A stretch of DNA of 64,000 nt, from contig OZ024849.1 in assembly GCA_964017145.1 (NCBI GenBank), forward strand, positions 3,534,001-3,598,000. The letters are read 5' to 3'. This stretch comes from Agrocybe praecox. Its lineage: Eukaryota > Basidiomycota > Agaricomycetes > Agaricales > Agrocybaceae. This document shows, piece after piece, positions 9,610 through 21,330 of the stretch (position 1 is its first letter; each line of letters begins with the position of its first letter). Under the pieces are notes generated by a model. The model worked only from the letters and a program-made list of their open reading frames with translations, did not search any database and was not told the origin of the DNA. Made by a program: the position numbers and the translations under genes.

Positions 9610-12600
9610 GTGAATTTTGGGCGGATGGATGTGCTACGGGGGCCCTAAGTAAGGGCGTAAATGGCAAATGAGTATGCATGTATCTATCCAGGTATATATA
9701 CTATGCCCATTGCAGAGCCAAAGGGAGCAGAACGGAACAGAGTATAGATGATGATGATGGGGAGAAATGAAATGAAATATCAAGGGAAGGATCAATGATC
9801 AACGGATAGAAGTATCGAGGTATGTGGGCGGCATGAGGGTATGTCAGTTACGTTGATTGATGATAGGTATAGTCATAGTTGTGATATTAATCATATGGCG
9901 CGAAATAATACAAGCATATCTTTTGGGTGATTAGTGATTTTTGTGCGTGGAGGGAGGCGAGAGGATGAAGGACTAGGAGAAATAGATAAATGGATGAGAA
10001 GACCTAATCCAAGCCACACTCGGGCTCCGCTCGCCCATCCCCATCTCCCTCTCCCTCTCCATCTGTCTCGCCCGCTCAGCATAAGTCCCAACACTCAGAC
10101 TCGGCGTAGGCGTCTCGTCATCGTCCACATCATATTTATGCTGGTAGTAATCATGAAGCAGCTCTTCCACCTCCATGCGAGGCGCAGACGAATCGGCGAA
10201 AGAGGCTATATCCCAGTGGTTGTTGTGATTGTGATTGTGGTTCATCAACGCTAGAAACCCAGAAGCAGGTATCCGAAGGTGCATTTTGGGAACGTCGTCG
10301 TGCTGGCAATGATGGCGCCGATCGTTGAAGTGGTTAACCTCAAAGTAGAGGGTAAAGTCGAAGCCGATGAATCCCGTGCAACGGCCCAATCATACGACGG
10401 GACAGGCATCAACCCAGGCGGAGGCGGCGTACGCGGGACGCGTTTTCGTCTCCTCGCCAGTCCTCTTCCTCTTCGCCCTCTTGCTGTGCATCCTGCTTCT
10501 CGTGTTCCTTCGCTTTCGCCTTCGCCTTCGCCTCCTAGTCCTCGGACGATCGTATCATCCTCATCTGCACTACCTTCATCTTCATCCTATTCAAACCCAT
10601 CGCCGAAAGAATATTCATCATCACGCCCATCATCTTCATCGTCCCATCCCTCAATCCGTCGCGCATGTCCCCTGTTCAAGTATGCCCACACCCCTGAAAG
10701 AATACGTCCTCAAAGCCCCGTCGTCCTCTGCGTCGGTTTAATCATCGCCGAACTAGAGGCAAAAGCAGAGTTCCAGAGAGAGGAACCAAAGTCGTCCTCG
10801 TGCCCAGAGAAGAACCCCCGAAAAGATCTTAACAAGCGACCTCGCGTTCTTCCTTGGCTAATGTTGTTTCTGCGGTAGTCGTGGTACTGGTGATACTGGT
10901 ACCGGTGGTCGCTGGAGCTTCATCGATTTTGCGTTCGCGTTCGCGTCCATGCTGCTGGAAGAGCTGGAAGAAGAAACCATCCCAGGCAAGTCTCCCAAAC
11001 GCCTGCCCCCCTCCTTTTACTACTACCCCCTCCGCTCCCACCTTTACCCCCGCTACCCCGCATAACAGTACTAGTTCCCCCCCCAACCCTCCTCCTCGAA
11101 CCTCACCAAATCCGCATTCACCAAAAGGATATACGTCTTGTTATGTTTATGATGGTCTTGTTCATGTTTGTTTTATGTAGCGTGATTCATATTTAGGAGT
11201 CGGTGCTGCTAGTTCTACCGTTAATAGTCGAAGTGGTCGAGGAAGAGCCGGTTGGTGATGAATGGAGTCGTCGTGGGCACAGGAGTAATCGGTAGGATTT
11301 AAAGTTGCCTAGAAGGAAACGGGACACGAAAATGAAATGTTAGACATAAGTATTCAAAAGGTCGGAAAACCGAAAAGCATTCGAAGGTTCGAAAGGGGGA
11401 TCAAGAAGGGAGAACACTTGAAAGAGTTCGAGGGACAAGGGAGAAATGGAAGAAGAGAACGAGAAAAGAGAGCGATGAAGGAACGGAAGAGGGAAGGAAA
11501 AGGGGAGAAAATGGCAGAAGGTGGGTAAAGGGAGCGAGCGAGCGATAAAGAACAGAGGGAAACGGACAGAGAGAAGTAGAACACAGAAAGTTTTTGACAG
11601 CAGGAGGGATGAAGAAGCGAACGAAAGGAGAAGCGAAGCAGAGGACAAAAAAGGCAGGAGGGGGAAGGGAAGGACGGAGACAAGGGAAGAAAGAAAGATG
11701 GAGCGAAAAGTGACTAGTGAGAAGGATGGGATGAAATAAGACGAAATACGACGAACGAAGAACGAAAACGAAATACCACAGAAAGCACAAAATAAAGCAC
11801 GACGAAAAACTTACCAACTTGAACTGCCTCAACGCCGCCTGTGTCCACCTCAACCCGTCCAGATCTGCGAATTCGGGTTCGACGCATGCAAAGGGGCATA
11901 AGAGCGTCTGGAGGTCTTGATATAGAGGGGAGGAGCGTTAGCAACGGAGCATGAGGGAAACAAAAGAGACGAGACATGTGGAAAAATGTCTTCTGAGGAA
12001 AAAAGGAAGGAGAGGAAAGATGGGAGAGAAACAAGACAAAGTAAGGAAAAGGAAAAGGAAAAAGAACGCACCTCGGCCACCGTCAACGCATCGACCCCCT
12101 TCGAGCGCCATTTCCTGCTTTACCCCCAATAATTGGATTATACGCTGTTCGGCGGGCGAAAGGGCGCGGAGCTGCATTTGCATTTGCAGTTGGAGCTGGG
12201 CATGCGTCTGGGTTTGCGTCTGCAAGTGGGGGTGGGGTGGAGGCTGGTCGAGAATATGCGATAATATTAGCATTGGGTTGACGACTGGGTATAATATATC
12301 AGCCTGTCATTGGGTGCCCGTGCTGATCCTAACATGGGAACATGAAAGTTCGTGATAAGGGGGAGAAAGGGAAGGATAAAGGGCGGAACCAGAATATGAC
12401 ATAAAGAAGAAAGATCGCGTGAAAGAAAGGGTGTGCACAGAACGCACGAACGACAGGCAGAGATGGCAGTAGAGTTGAAAGGAGGCGTGTATGCCACAGT
12501 CGTATATGCACCATAAGCGAAAGGAACGATGAAATAACGTAAACGGTGCCTCTGAAGCAGGAAAAGCAAGGAAAGGTACTGACGTTACTCACTCTTTACC

Positions 12601-12817
12601 TCAAATCAAATCAAAACAGCCGCTCACATCGTTCCGGCCTGTATAACGATGATTTCTTCGTTGCATGGGATGAAAATCCAGCATCTTTAGGATCTACGAC
12701 TTGTAGAACGATGCCTTCGTTGTATGCATGCGAAGAATGGCACGTTCTTCGGCCTTGTCGAAGTTTGTTTGTGACAACGTGTACTCTGTGTAAGAGAAAT
12801 AAATTCAAAATTTCGAC
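9610..12817 (-). pseudogene. D2: decayed D-family copy
   Basis: On the minus strand the D order is visible: a 5' flank (12570-12800), the helical segment LRALSPAEQRIIQLLGVKQEMAL (about 12090-12185), the second segment with FADLDGLRWTQAALRQFKL (about 11820-11880), a purine/pyrimidine-biased intron (11330-11815), the acidic and Ser-rich C-terminal part, and the terminal WIRS text at about 10003. The frame is broken many times in the C-terminal part. The 5' end runs into the assembly gap. The region is about 4 kb of a segmental duplication shared with D4. Confidence 0.7.
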
Positions 12818-13017
12818 NNNNNNNNNNNNNNNNNNNNNNNNNNNNNNNNNNNNNNNNNNNNNNNNNNNNNNNNNNNNNNNNNNNNNNNNNNNNNNNNNNN
12901 NNNNNNNNNNNNNNNNNNNNNNNNNNNNNNNNNNNNNNNNNNNNNNNNNNNNNNNNNNNNNNNNNNNNNNNNNNNNNNNNNNNNNNNNNNNNNNNNNNNN
13001 NNNNNNNNNNNNNNNNN
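12818..13017. other. Assembly gap (200 N)
   Basis: Exactly 200 N, most likely a placeholder of arbitrary length. The matching position in D4 is near 28237-28260, where the sequence is continuous, so the true gap may be short. Confidence 0.98.
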
Positions 13018-13130
13018 GGCAAATATTTGTTTGTACATATTTGCGGTTTATGAAGCCCCTGCATGACATTACGAAGCTAACGAAAATAGACACAATGATC
13101 TATTTCGAAAGCTTTTTCCCACACAATGAA

Positions 13131-13396
13131 GCCCTGGAATCGTTTCAACATGTGTAGCTTTATTTGGCTATGCTCGTGTTCCGAGTCTTCCGCATTCGGA
13201 CTGTTCAAATTCTGATTACCCCAAACTTAATGTAGCATCACTCAAATCCGATGGCAATGATAGTAATCTTGTTTGTGTTCAAGGAGGATCAGGGGACTAG
13301 CGAGCCACGCGAGTTTGGTGAAAAGGTTAGTTATATGTTACGTCGTTCTGTATATAGAACACATACAAAAAATCGCTGAAGATGCCATCCAAACCC
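13131..13396 (+). repeat. Direct duplicate of 17804-18065
   Basis: From TCGTTTCAACATGTGT to CGCTGAAGATGCCATCCAAA this stretch matches 17804-18065 with scattered differences, including GTTACGTCGTTCTGTATATA. The similarity ends a few bases before B1 begins. It therefore places B1 and the A3 region next to the same upstream sequence. Confidence 0.85.
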
Positions 13397-13406
13397 AGAG
13401 CCGAAG

Positions 13407-14167
13407 ATGTCACCACGCTTAGTGAAGTTTCCGAAACACCGTGTACTCTTTCCACCACCACAACCCCGCAGAATGCTCCTTGTACAAAAGCTACTTCGAC
13501 GGGGGCGTCTTCCAGAGATCCAGGCACTTCGCACTCACATAAATTTTCTTGTCAAGAAATCCACTCCTGCACCCACTGAATATCATATTCATATCCATCG
13601 TAACTTCAACATAAAGCGCCATCGCCGCATCAATATATATGATTATTCCGTGAAGAACACCTATACTAGCTCCAATAACACCACGACCACGACCGTTCAG
13701 GGGTCTTATAACCAGAACTCGGACTTGAAGACAACGTATCTCACGCCCGATGATTCGTACAATGAAAGCGCTTCCGAGTTGGCGTATGATCAAGTGGACG
13801 GCTGTAGCGTCGAGTCTGGTATGTTTCCTTTGCATGTAGATCTGTTTGTATCGTATACAAAACTCCCGGGTCATTACAGTGACGAACAACGGCGCTGATG
13901 CGAACCAAATGGGAGGTGTGGACCGGGGCGATAGTATCAATGTAACTACTCACGTTCAAGGTTAGCCAAATTCGTTCCTCAAGAGTATCAGTAAATCCAC
14001 TGCAGCTCTGACACAACCACATTTTACTCTTAGAGGAATCCATAAATACCTCGGGAACATCGTCCTCAATGGACCTTGCATGCCTTCTTATTTTTCTGTT
14101 CCTTCTCATCTTTATGTTTGGAATCGTAGTAAGGGTTGTCGCAGCAGGCACTCATACCAAGCTCTAG
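13407..14167 (+). CDS. B1: arginine-rich, predicted tail-anchored protein (Family 1, group B)
   Basis: Three exons, 13407-13818, 13880-13960 and 14034-14167, both introns phase 1, give 208 residues. The first 50 residues are basic (RRMLL, LLRRGR). Residues 59-69 read YHIHIHRNFNI and 90-105 NNTTTTTVQGSYNQNS. An acidic region (DDSYNE, ASELAYDQV) follows. The short second exon supplies a polar linker. The last exon starts in Ser/Thr and carries about 20 hydrophobic residues (177-197, ACLLIFLFLLIFMFGIVV), with only HTKL after it, so a tail anchor is predicted. There is no signal peptide. The ATG at 13407 was chosen by alignment to B3. The intact splice sites and open frame argue for a working gene. 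Function is unknown; an amyloid-type signalling role is only inferred. Confidence 0.8.
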
Positions 14168-15060
14168 GTAGATGCATAATATTGTCTTTCATTTATGTTT
14201 AGTTCTTTCCTCCCCACCGTCCGATGAGGCACACACAAAGCCGATATTTATTTATACATATTCAACAACCAATTTAGAGGCGGTGCGGCGTTGTAAAGTC
14301 AAAGGCTGTGTAAATATGAGTTTCCATTTCCTCTTATTTATTTCGTCGAAGCAAGCCAGTGGCTACTTTGCATATCCGTAGAACAGAAGCATAAGCGCAC
14401 GCCAAGTCTTTATAACACGGCGGACATTTCTAATTACGGGGAATGTACTCGTCCAATCAAAAGCCGTCACGGCTGATTTCGGCAGTCACACTCGAAGATC
14501 TCGTGAGTAACTCTCAACTGACATTCTGTACCATCGCCTTATATTTTAGATGTCAAGTGACCGCCAACTCGGCAGAAAACGGCATCTATGACCACTCAAC
14601 GTCACGGCGCTTTGTAAATTTAATTGGACAGGTAACTGGTCGGAACAATCAGCGGCGAGACGGGACAGTTAAATGTCCGTGTAATGGTCGCTGCAGCCGC
14701 CAAGTTGGCTGCTCACGGAATAAATAGATTAGATCATAGGTCATCACGTGTTCTATAGATTACAATTTGCGTTCGCTTACCGAAGCATGATCGCTTCTTC
14801 CTCCACCATGTTGTGCAATTCTGCTGTCTCATCGCAACCCTTGTCATCCGCATAATCTGATGTTCCGCGCGATTTAAATATCCCATAATGCATTAATATT
14901 TTATTACACCGTGAGGAAATACGCATCGTGAATCGGAGCTCATCGCGACATACAGGCGTACCTCACGCCAGTCGGTCGACGCAGCACCCATGCAAGAATG
15001 TCTATCTGAGAGCTCCAAATACCAATATTCACGAAGGATGCTCTACGGTGGCTCGATCCC
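14168..15060 (+). repeat. 3' flank of B1, duplicated behind B2 and B3
   Basis: No gene is seen. The stretch recurs behind B3 (30800-33230, there interrupted by a solo LTR and a TIR element) and, inverted and shorter, behind B2 (28300-29010). It is therefore the empty-site reference for both insertions. Confidence 0.8.
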
Positions 15061-15785
15061 CACCGTGGTCACCACCACTTGCCCACCACCACTCGCTTCT
15101 CAAGGTTGATGAACCTTTCGCCTTGCATATTGCTGAAAAGTAAATAGCACGGTTTCATTTCGAATGGATGATGTTGAGCAGGGATTTGCTGAGTAACCCG
15201 GATACTAAAGCTAGAAATATAATGGATAAACAAAGACCTCCAAAGGATAAAAATGAGAAATAATGCCCAGGGGATAAAGAGAAAGGCGAAAAATGAACAA
15301 TCCTAAGATGAATTATATGACCAAGCAAAAAACGAGAGTAACAGGGAAACATGAAACACGAAATCACGACCCTTGTGTGAGTATCCCGAGAAAATATACT
15401 GGCTACTGGCAAATACTGAACGAATGAATGAAGGAGAGGGACGAGAGAAGATCCACAAGAGAGAAATAATGATGAGATACTCACTACACGAGGCCGCCGA
15501 CCGATAGAGTAGCGTTCGAGCACCCCAGAACATGGAGGCGGAATCGGAAAATTATGACCACACGATTTCATGGTAGAACTTGGCTCAAGAATTTTCATGA
15601 GCATTATTTGGATGCACTTCGATGAATGAGAGAGGCTATAGCTATAAAAGAAACAAGGGGAAAACAGTGACGAATGTAAACGACGACGAAAAGCCATATT
15701 TAGACCTAATTTAGCCCTAACGTTGCACCGCGTGCGCGGCAAGGATAAGAATCTCAATGAGCGGTGCGCGGGAATATTTACCCTA
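15061..15785. other. No supported gene
   Basis: A long minus-strand open stretch (about 15155-15757) starts at a TTG and has no recognisable domain. A GTGAGT site sits near 15480, so a D-like exon remnant is possible but not shown. Confidence 0.3.
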
Positions 15786-15789
15786 AATG

Positions 15790-17745
15790 ACCGCCATAGG
15801 CGGATGGATGTGCGATGGGCGCCCTAAGTACAGGGATAAATGACAGATGAGTATGTATGTATCTTTCCAAGTATATATACTATGTGCGTTGCAGAGCCAA
15901 ACTGGGCAGAACGGAGCAGAGTATTGAAGAGGATGGGGAGAGGTGAGGTGAAATGAAATGACATATCAGTGCAAGGATCATTGATCGATGGATATAAGTA
16001 TAGAGGTATATGGGTGGCGTGCAGGTATGTCAGTTACTTTGATTGATGATAGGTATGGTCGTAGTGGTAATATTAATCATATGGCGCGAAATAATACAAG
16101 CATATCTTTTGGGTGATTAGTTATTTTTGTGCGTGGAGGGAGGCGAGGGGATGGAGGACTTGGAGAAATAGATAAATGAATGAGAAGGCCTAATCCAAGC
16201 CAGACTCGGGCTACGCTCGCCCATCCCCGTCCCCCTCTCTCCATCTGTCTCGCCCGCTCAGCATAAGTCCCAACATTCGGACTCGGCGTAGACGTCTTGT
16301 CGATTTCCACATCATAATCGTGGCCGTAGTAGTCATAAACCAACCCTTTCACCTCCATGCGCGGAGTACTGGAGTGAGAGGCGGCGGTGAAGGAAAAGGC
16401 GGAGGGGGCAGGCGAAAAAGGGCAAATGGTGGTGGTGGTGGTGGTGGGGTGGGGTGCATTTTGGGACGATAGCTAATGGTGCCGGTGAAGTTGAAGCCAA
16501 AGAAGTCGAATTCGAAGTATCCAATAAAGGCGTGGGGAAGGTAGACGACCCCCCTGCTCTTGGTCCTAGTTCTGCTACGCCTCTATCTCCTCGGACAACC
16601 GTGACATCTTCAACCCCACCCTCACCGCCCTCTTCATCCTCCTCTCCATTATTTTCGTCCCCATCTTCGTCGAATCCGTCGAAAGCATATTCGTCGTCGT
16701 CGTCCCACCCCCGCAGTCCACCATTCTCCTCTTCATCCACGTCCTCTTCCCGAAAACCTCCTCCCCCTCCCCATCCCCCATCCGCCATACCGTGCTCCTC
16801 GGGACTACTCGTATCCCTAAACGAATACGTTCTTGATAGCGCCTCGGTCCCCTTTGTAGTAATCATCGCCGAAGTACAAGCAGTCAAAAGAGAGACAGAA
16901 GAGAAGAAAGAATGCGACGGACAAGTTAGGAACGAAAAGGGCGAAAAGCAAGAGAAGAGGGGAGTAAGAGAAAGAGGCGCTTCGCTTTCCTTCTTTCTCA
17001 ATGCCCGAGCAATTCCCAGCGCTCAGGATCGACCCTGCCTAAACTAGTCGGCCTCTTAAGCAACTGTCGTCATCATCGTCGTGCCCGGCGCAAAAAGGGG
17101 ATGCAATGGAACGAAGGAAAAAAGCAAGAAGGGAAGGGAACGAAAGGAGGGAGGGAGGAGGGAGAAACCGCCTCAACGCCGCTTGTTTCCACCCCAACAC
17201 GTTCACGCATGTCAAGGGCCTCAGGAGAGTTCGTAGACGTTCCTGTAGGAGAAGAGGGGTGCATTAGTATCCAGAGCTTAGCGCTTAGAGCTTGTGAATC
17301 ATTTGAGAAGGGGGGTGGAGAGGGATTCGAAGGAGAGGAGATTGGCTTGGGGGGGCGAGACGAAGGAAAGGAAAAAAGCGCACCCTCAGTCATCTTCAGC
17401 GCCTCCGCTTCTCTACCTTCCATAATCCTATTTTGCATTGTTCGGAGCGGGAGAGGGTGTGAAGATGTATTTGTGTTCAAAGCTGGAGATGGAGCTGGAT
17501 ATAATAAAAAATGTTAACAAAAAGGACGAGTGACAGGCAAATTTTACAGTATAGTTGGAAGCAGACGCATGCGTAGAATCAACGCAAGTCGTACCTCTCA
17601 AAAAGGTGTTAGAGTTACTCACTATTCGTCTCAAAAGAGCGGCATCCCCAACATTGTCCACGGCTTTGACGCAACTTGGACAATGTTGCACGCGAAATAT
17701 GTCATATGAGGGAGAAGAGACCAAGCTCGTAGCTTAAAGAGAGTA
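15790..17745 (-). pseudogene. D3: decayed D-family copy
   Basis: The minus strand carries the D terminal text (about 16190), a broken acidic and Ser/Pro-rich part (16330-17000), a polypyrimidine region (17080-17160) and a weak remnant of the first conserved segment (17380-17450). The helical block is much more degraded than in D2 and D4. A short open stretch of 222 codons survives in the acidic part, but lacks the conserved segments in frame. Confidence 0.6.
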
Positions 17746-17803
17746 CTAGTATAGAGCGATGCATGAGGTCGAAAGAGAGAATGACGGGACGGTACCAGCC
17801 TGG

Positions 17804-18065
17804 AATCGTTTCAACATGTGTGGCTTTATTTGGCTATGCTCGTGATCCAAGTCTTCCGTATTTGGACTGTTCAAATTCTGATTACGCCGAACTTGATGTA
17901 GGCAACACCCAATTCCAACGGCAACGATTGTAATCTTTTTTGCGTTTAACGAGGACGAGAGGACTAGCAGCCATGTGCGCTCGGTGCAGAAAGTTAGTTA
18001 TGTGTTACGTCGTTCTGTATATAGAATACATACAGAAAATCGCTGAAGAGGGCATCCAAATCCAG
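17804..18065 (+). repeat. Direct duplicate of 13131-13396
   Basis: Matches the sequence before B1 and then diverges into the A3 promoter region (18070-18476). The duplication boundary lies at the same CATCCAAA text as in the B1 copy. Confidence 0.85.
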
Positions 18066-18476
18066 GTGTGGTAGCAAAGGAGGGCCACGATATGATTAGA
18101 TAAAAAAGAGATAAGATTAATCAGATCAGGTCTTTTGATGGGATCGGTTACATATTTATAGTGTGCCAGTTAACCGGAACGAGCCATGTACGACACGTGC
18201 CGCTTTTAGTTAGCGTAATATACGGGTTATCATTTAGCCAGGCCGCTAAAATTCTCTCCCGAAATAATTAACCATAACCAGAGTAACTGGTTAGTATTAA
18301 TAACGGCACACATCAGTGCTGTTCGGAATGAAGGCTGTGCATTTTTATTCACTGGTTCTGGTCGTCCCTCTCTGCAGTCTCCTCAGTTTTACTTTCCATC
18401 TTCTCTCCAGCCACACCTCCCTCATTTTACTATCCACTGATACGCCAAGATAACACCACAACATTCAAATTCTTAC

Positions 18477-19388
18477 ATGCCATTGAGAAACAAGAAGGTT
18501 CTTAGACGACGGCTCGACAGACTTCGCCGCCGGAAACGGTCCGCTCGTCGTCGCGCTTACTTGGGGGCCAAATACTTTATGAATTCTAACCACTCGGCTT
18601 CTCCCAAGACAGAGAACCACATTCACATACATGGCAACCTCAATATAGCGCAACTCAACAGCCTGTATAACCACAACCACAACAACTCAACGACGCATTC
18701 GTACTGGAATTCCAACAACGCGACCAATACTACGATCCAAGGGTCGTTTAATGACAACTCAAAGTCCTCAAAGCGAGTTACGCATACAGTTCACAAGGAC
18801 AATATCAGTTACGTTGCAGAAGGCTCTGGTCCGGCAGAGGAGTCGGTCAATAATAGGCTTGATCATTCAGGTATTTTATGTTTGTGCGGTAAAATAAGCC
18901 GGACTCACGAACTTTCGACATTCAGAGCACCAGAACAAGTCTACCAACGAGTTAATCCACGTAAAGGCAATAGAACACTTCGAGGATGAGGATCAGACAA
19001 CTGAACCCCTACTTGGAGTCGAAATATGCGAATATTCAGGTATGCCCATCATGGTTCTGTGGTGCATTGAGTCGTACTTACGGACTTCCGTTATTGAGGA
19101 AATCCAGACGCTTCTATCAACCATCAAGCTACTTTGAATGGGATGACAGACGCCGTTAATGAGGATAAACCCATAGAAGGTGCGCTATCGTATCTTACTT
19201 TTAAATATGTACACTCATATAGACCTCTGATGTGCGCAGACAAATCCATGAAGGACTACACGCGGTATTTCTCACTCTCGACCAGGTCCATGTTCACCCC
19301 ACCAGACCTGGTTTCGATTGTTTCTTTGGGCACGGTGATGATCATTGGGTCTCTGGTAATATTCAGGATGAAGCATTTTAAATCCTGA
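18477..19388 (+). CDS. A3: arginine-rich, predicted tail-anchored protein (Family 1, group A)
   Basis: Four exons, 18477-18870, 18926-19039, 19099-19179 and 19240-19388, all introns phase 1, give 245 residues. Residues 10-26 form an Arg stretch (RRRLDRLRRRKRSARRR). HIHIHGNLNI is at 48-57 and NSNNATNTTIQGSFNDNS at 78-95. A charged middle (EDEDQTTE) follows. The last exon carries LVSIVSLGTVMIIGSLVIF (about 219-237) and the short basic tail RMKHFKS. Exons 2 and 3 are 114 and 81 bp, both multiples of three. The Arg stretch could be a nuclear-import or nucleic-acid-binding motif; the basic tail after a single anchor is typical of tail-anchored proteins of the mitochondrial outer membrane or peroxisome. 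Both localisations are inference. The ATG is followed by MPL as in most paralogues. D5 lies 0.66 kb downstream on the same strand. Confidence 0.85.
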
Positions 19389-19519
19389 ACGTGGACAATT
19401 ATTTGGTACAATATTTGATCTCATAAGACTTCTCTTCGTGCTTATAGAACAATATTATCTCGTATTTTTGAACGTGTCAAGAGGCACATGAGATATTGTT
19501 GCTGTGTAGTACGTATGCA

Positions 19520-20049
19520 CTGAATATCCTACCATGTACTATCTTATCTTATCCGTACGCGTCGCGTCCACACGCACCTGACTGTGTGAAGTACTCACGC
19601 GGGTCCGGTCCGGGTTCGAGTATCAATTCCGTGACCGTCCTGTTTGGTTCGTTTGTTTGCTTTTCACTCGCTCGTCCTTCCTCAAGGCTTCACACACCTC
19701 CTCACATCTTTGCTTACACCCCGCATCCTATATATTCCTTCATTGACTTGCCTCCCTTGACCCGAACGACTTAATTTTCATTGTACTTATTCATTTCATT
19801 TATTTCCTGTCTCCTGTTCCCATTGTCGCTGTCGAACTGCTGTATCCACCCTGGTTTTAGATCCGTACCTCCGTCTTCATCGTTATCTTCTCTAGTCTTC
19901 GCTCTTGTATCCCTTTCGACTCGGAAACTACCCTTGTCCGCATCCTACCTAGAAATCCTCGCCCATCCACTCACGCACGCACGCTCTCACTGGCATTGGC
20001 ACATACATTCACGTAAACACTCACAACGACGAAGACGACGACACCGCTC
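19520..20049 (+). promoter_or_regulatory. Conserved upstream block of D genes (D5 copy)
   Basis: The motif order CTTATCTTATC, ACGCGTCGCGT, GCACCTGACTGTG, GGTTCGAG and TTTGCTTTTCACTCGCTCG recurs before other D copies (33.6 kb plus strand; 46.2, 54.5 and 60.6 kb minus strand) and at two orphan sites (0.2 and 48.3 kb). The repeated GATAAG texts on the complement and the ACGCGTCGCGT near-palindrome are possible regulator sites. Conservation shows only common descent. Confidence 0.55.
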
Positions 20050-21330
20050 ATGTCGCCACACCACACCACACCACACTGCCAAATCCAAGTTCTCGCTCGC
20101 AGAACCCAACCACTCCAAAAATCACAGCGGGAATCATAACGGTATGTAAGCACCATCACCATCACCAGCACCGGCGCAGACGACGATGACAAAGACAAAG
20201 ACGAAGGGGGGTATGCAGCAGGCGTACTCGCATCTTGGGAGTGCGTTCTCCCGGGGCAGACGCCTGGGTGTTGATGTTGATACCAACGCCAGCGCCAGGG
20301 TCCAGGCTCGGTCGTGGCAGACCCAGACGCAGCTGCAAACCCTCTCCCGCACCGAACAGAGAAAAATCCGATTATGGGGGGAGGAACAAAAGCTGGCACT
20401 CGAGAAGGCGGAAGCGTTGAAAATGACTGAGGTGTGTTGTTTTCTTCTCTCTTTTGTCTGAGAACGTACCCTCGGAGGATATATTACTAACCTCTCCCTT
20501 CCCTCTAGACGCTGGCAGCATTGGTACTACGAACACGCCCCCCGCAGAGTCGACTTGAGGCGAGGAGGGGGGTCTGGAGGGTCTTTTTGGGGCATTCTGT
20601 TTCTTCTCAGGAGGTTGTGTGGACGGACGATGAGATGAAGATGGACGATAGGGTGAAGATAGACGATGGGATAAGAATACGGACGGACGACGCGGGAATG
20701 ACGAGGGGGAGGAGGGCGGAGGCGGGACTTTCTAGAACGCATTCGTTTGGGGACGTGGGTAGTTTTGAGGAAGAGGTTAAGGGTATTTACCGTGAGGAGA
20801 GGGAGATGGATGGGGAAAGGGAGATGGATGGAGAGATGGATCTGAGGCTCTCGGGGGGTTAGGGAAGGGAGGGAGGGTGAGTGAGAGGGATGTGGATTAT
20901 GATTATGAGATGAGAGGAATGGGAGTGGTGGATTGAGGGGATGGGACGATGGCGATGGTTTCGACGGATTTGGAGTTGGGAAGGAAGATAGTGGAGTGGA
21001 TGAGGGGGGTGAAAATAATACGATCGTTGCAGGACTGGGAGACCGGGAGGGAAGAGCGGGATGAAGAAAGATTACGACGCTGAGTTTAGGGTAAGGATGA
21101 CGCTGTCACCGTCATCACCGTCTTATCTTGTTTGTGCTCACGTCTATTTTCCATACGCTGTCCGCCATTCCATCCTCTCATTTCCCCTCTTTAGCTTACC
21201 AACCTCCCATCTATCACTCTGTACCACTATGCATGTGCATGATCCCGCGCTCCGCCACGCGTGCGCGCATTGCTGAGGCATTTCATCGTTGCACCAATTT
21301 TCGGAGTGGCATAGCGCGTTCGTGACATGG
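20050..21330 (+). pseudogene. D5: decayed D-family copy behind A3
   Basis: The ATG at 20050 matches the D7 start, but an extra run of CACAC text shifts the frame within the first ten codons. The segment (MQQAYSHLGSAFSRG, QTQLQTLSRTEQRKIRLWGEEQKLALEKAEALKMTE) is clear at about 20210-20430, followed by GTGTGT (intron start). The second conserved segment is missing, and the acidic part is shortened and interrupted (20520-21075). Position and spacing behind A3 match A6-D7. Confidence 0.7.

Noticed and set aside
10279..10878. Plus-strand 199-codon Ser/Pro-rich frame
   Set aside because: It is the antisense shadow of the D2 acidic region; the D family order is on the minus strand.
11340..11853. 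Ser/Phe/Leu-rich membrane-like proteins on the minus strand
   Set aside because: They are frames through the pyrimidine-rich D intron. The same intron in D4 gives different frames.
12818..13017. Long open frames across the N run
   Set aside because: They exist only because N bases translate as X; no coding evidence.
15155..15757. 200-codon minus-strand frame
   Set aside because: Starts at TTG, has no recognised domain or paralogue and runs through pyrimidine-rich text; not listed as a gene.
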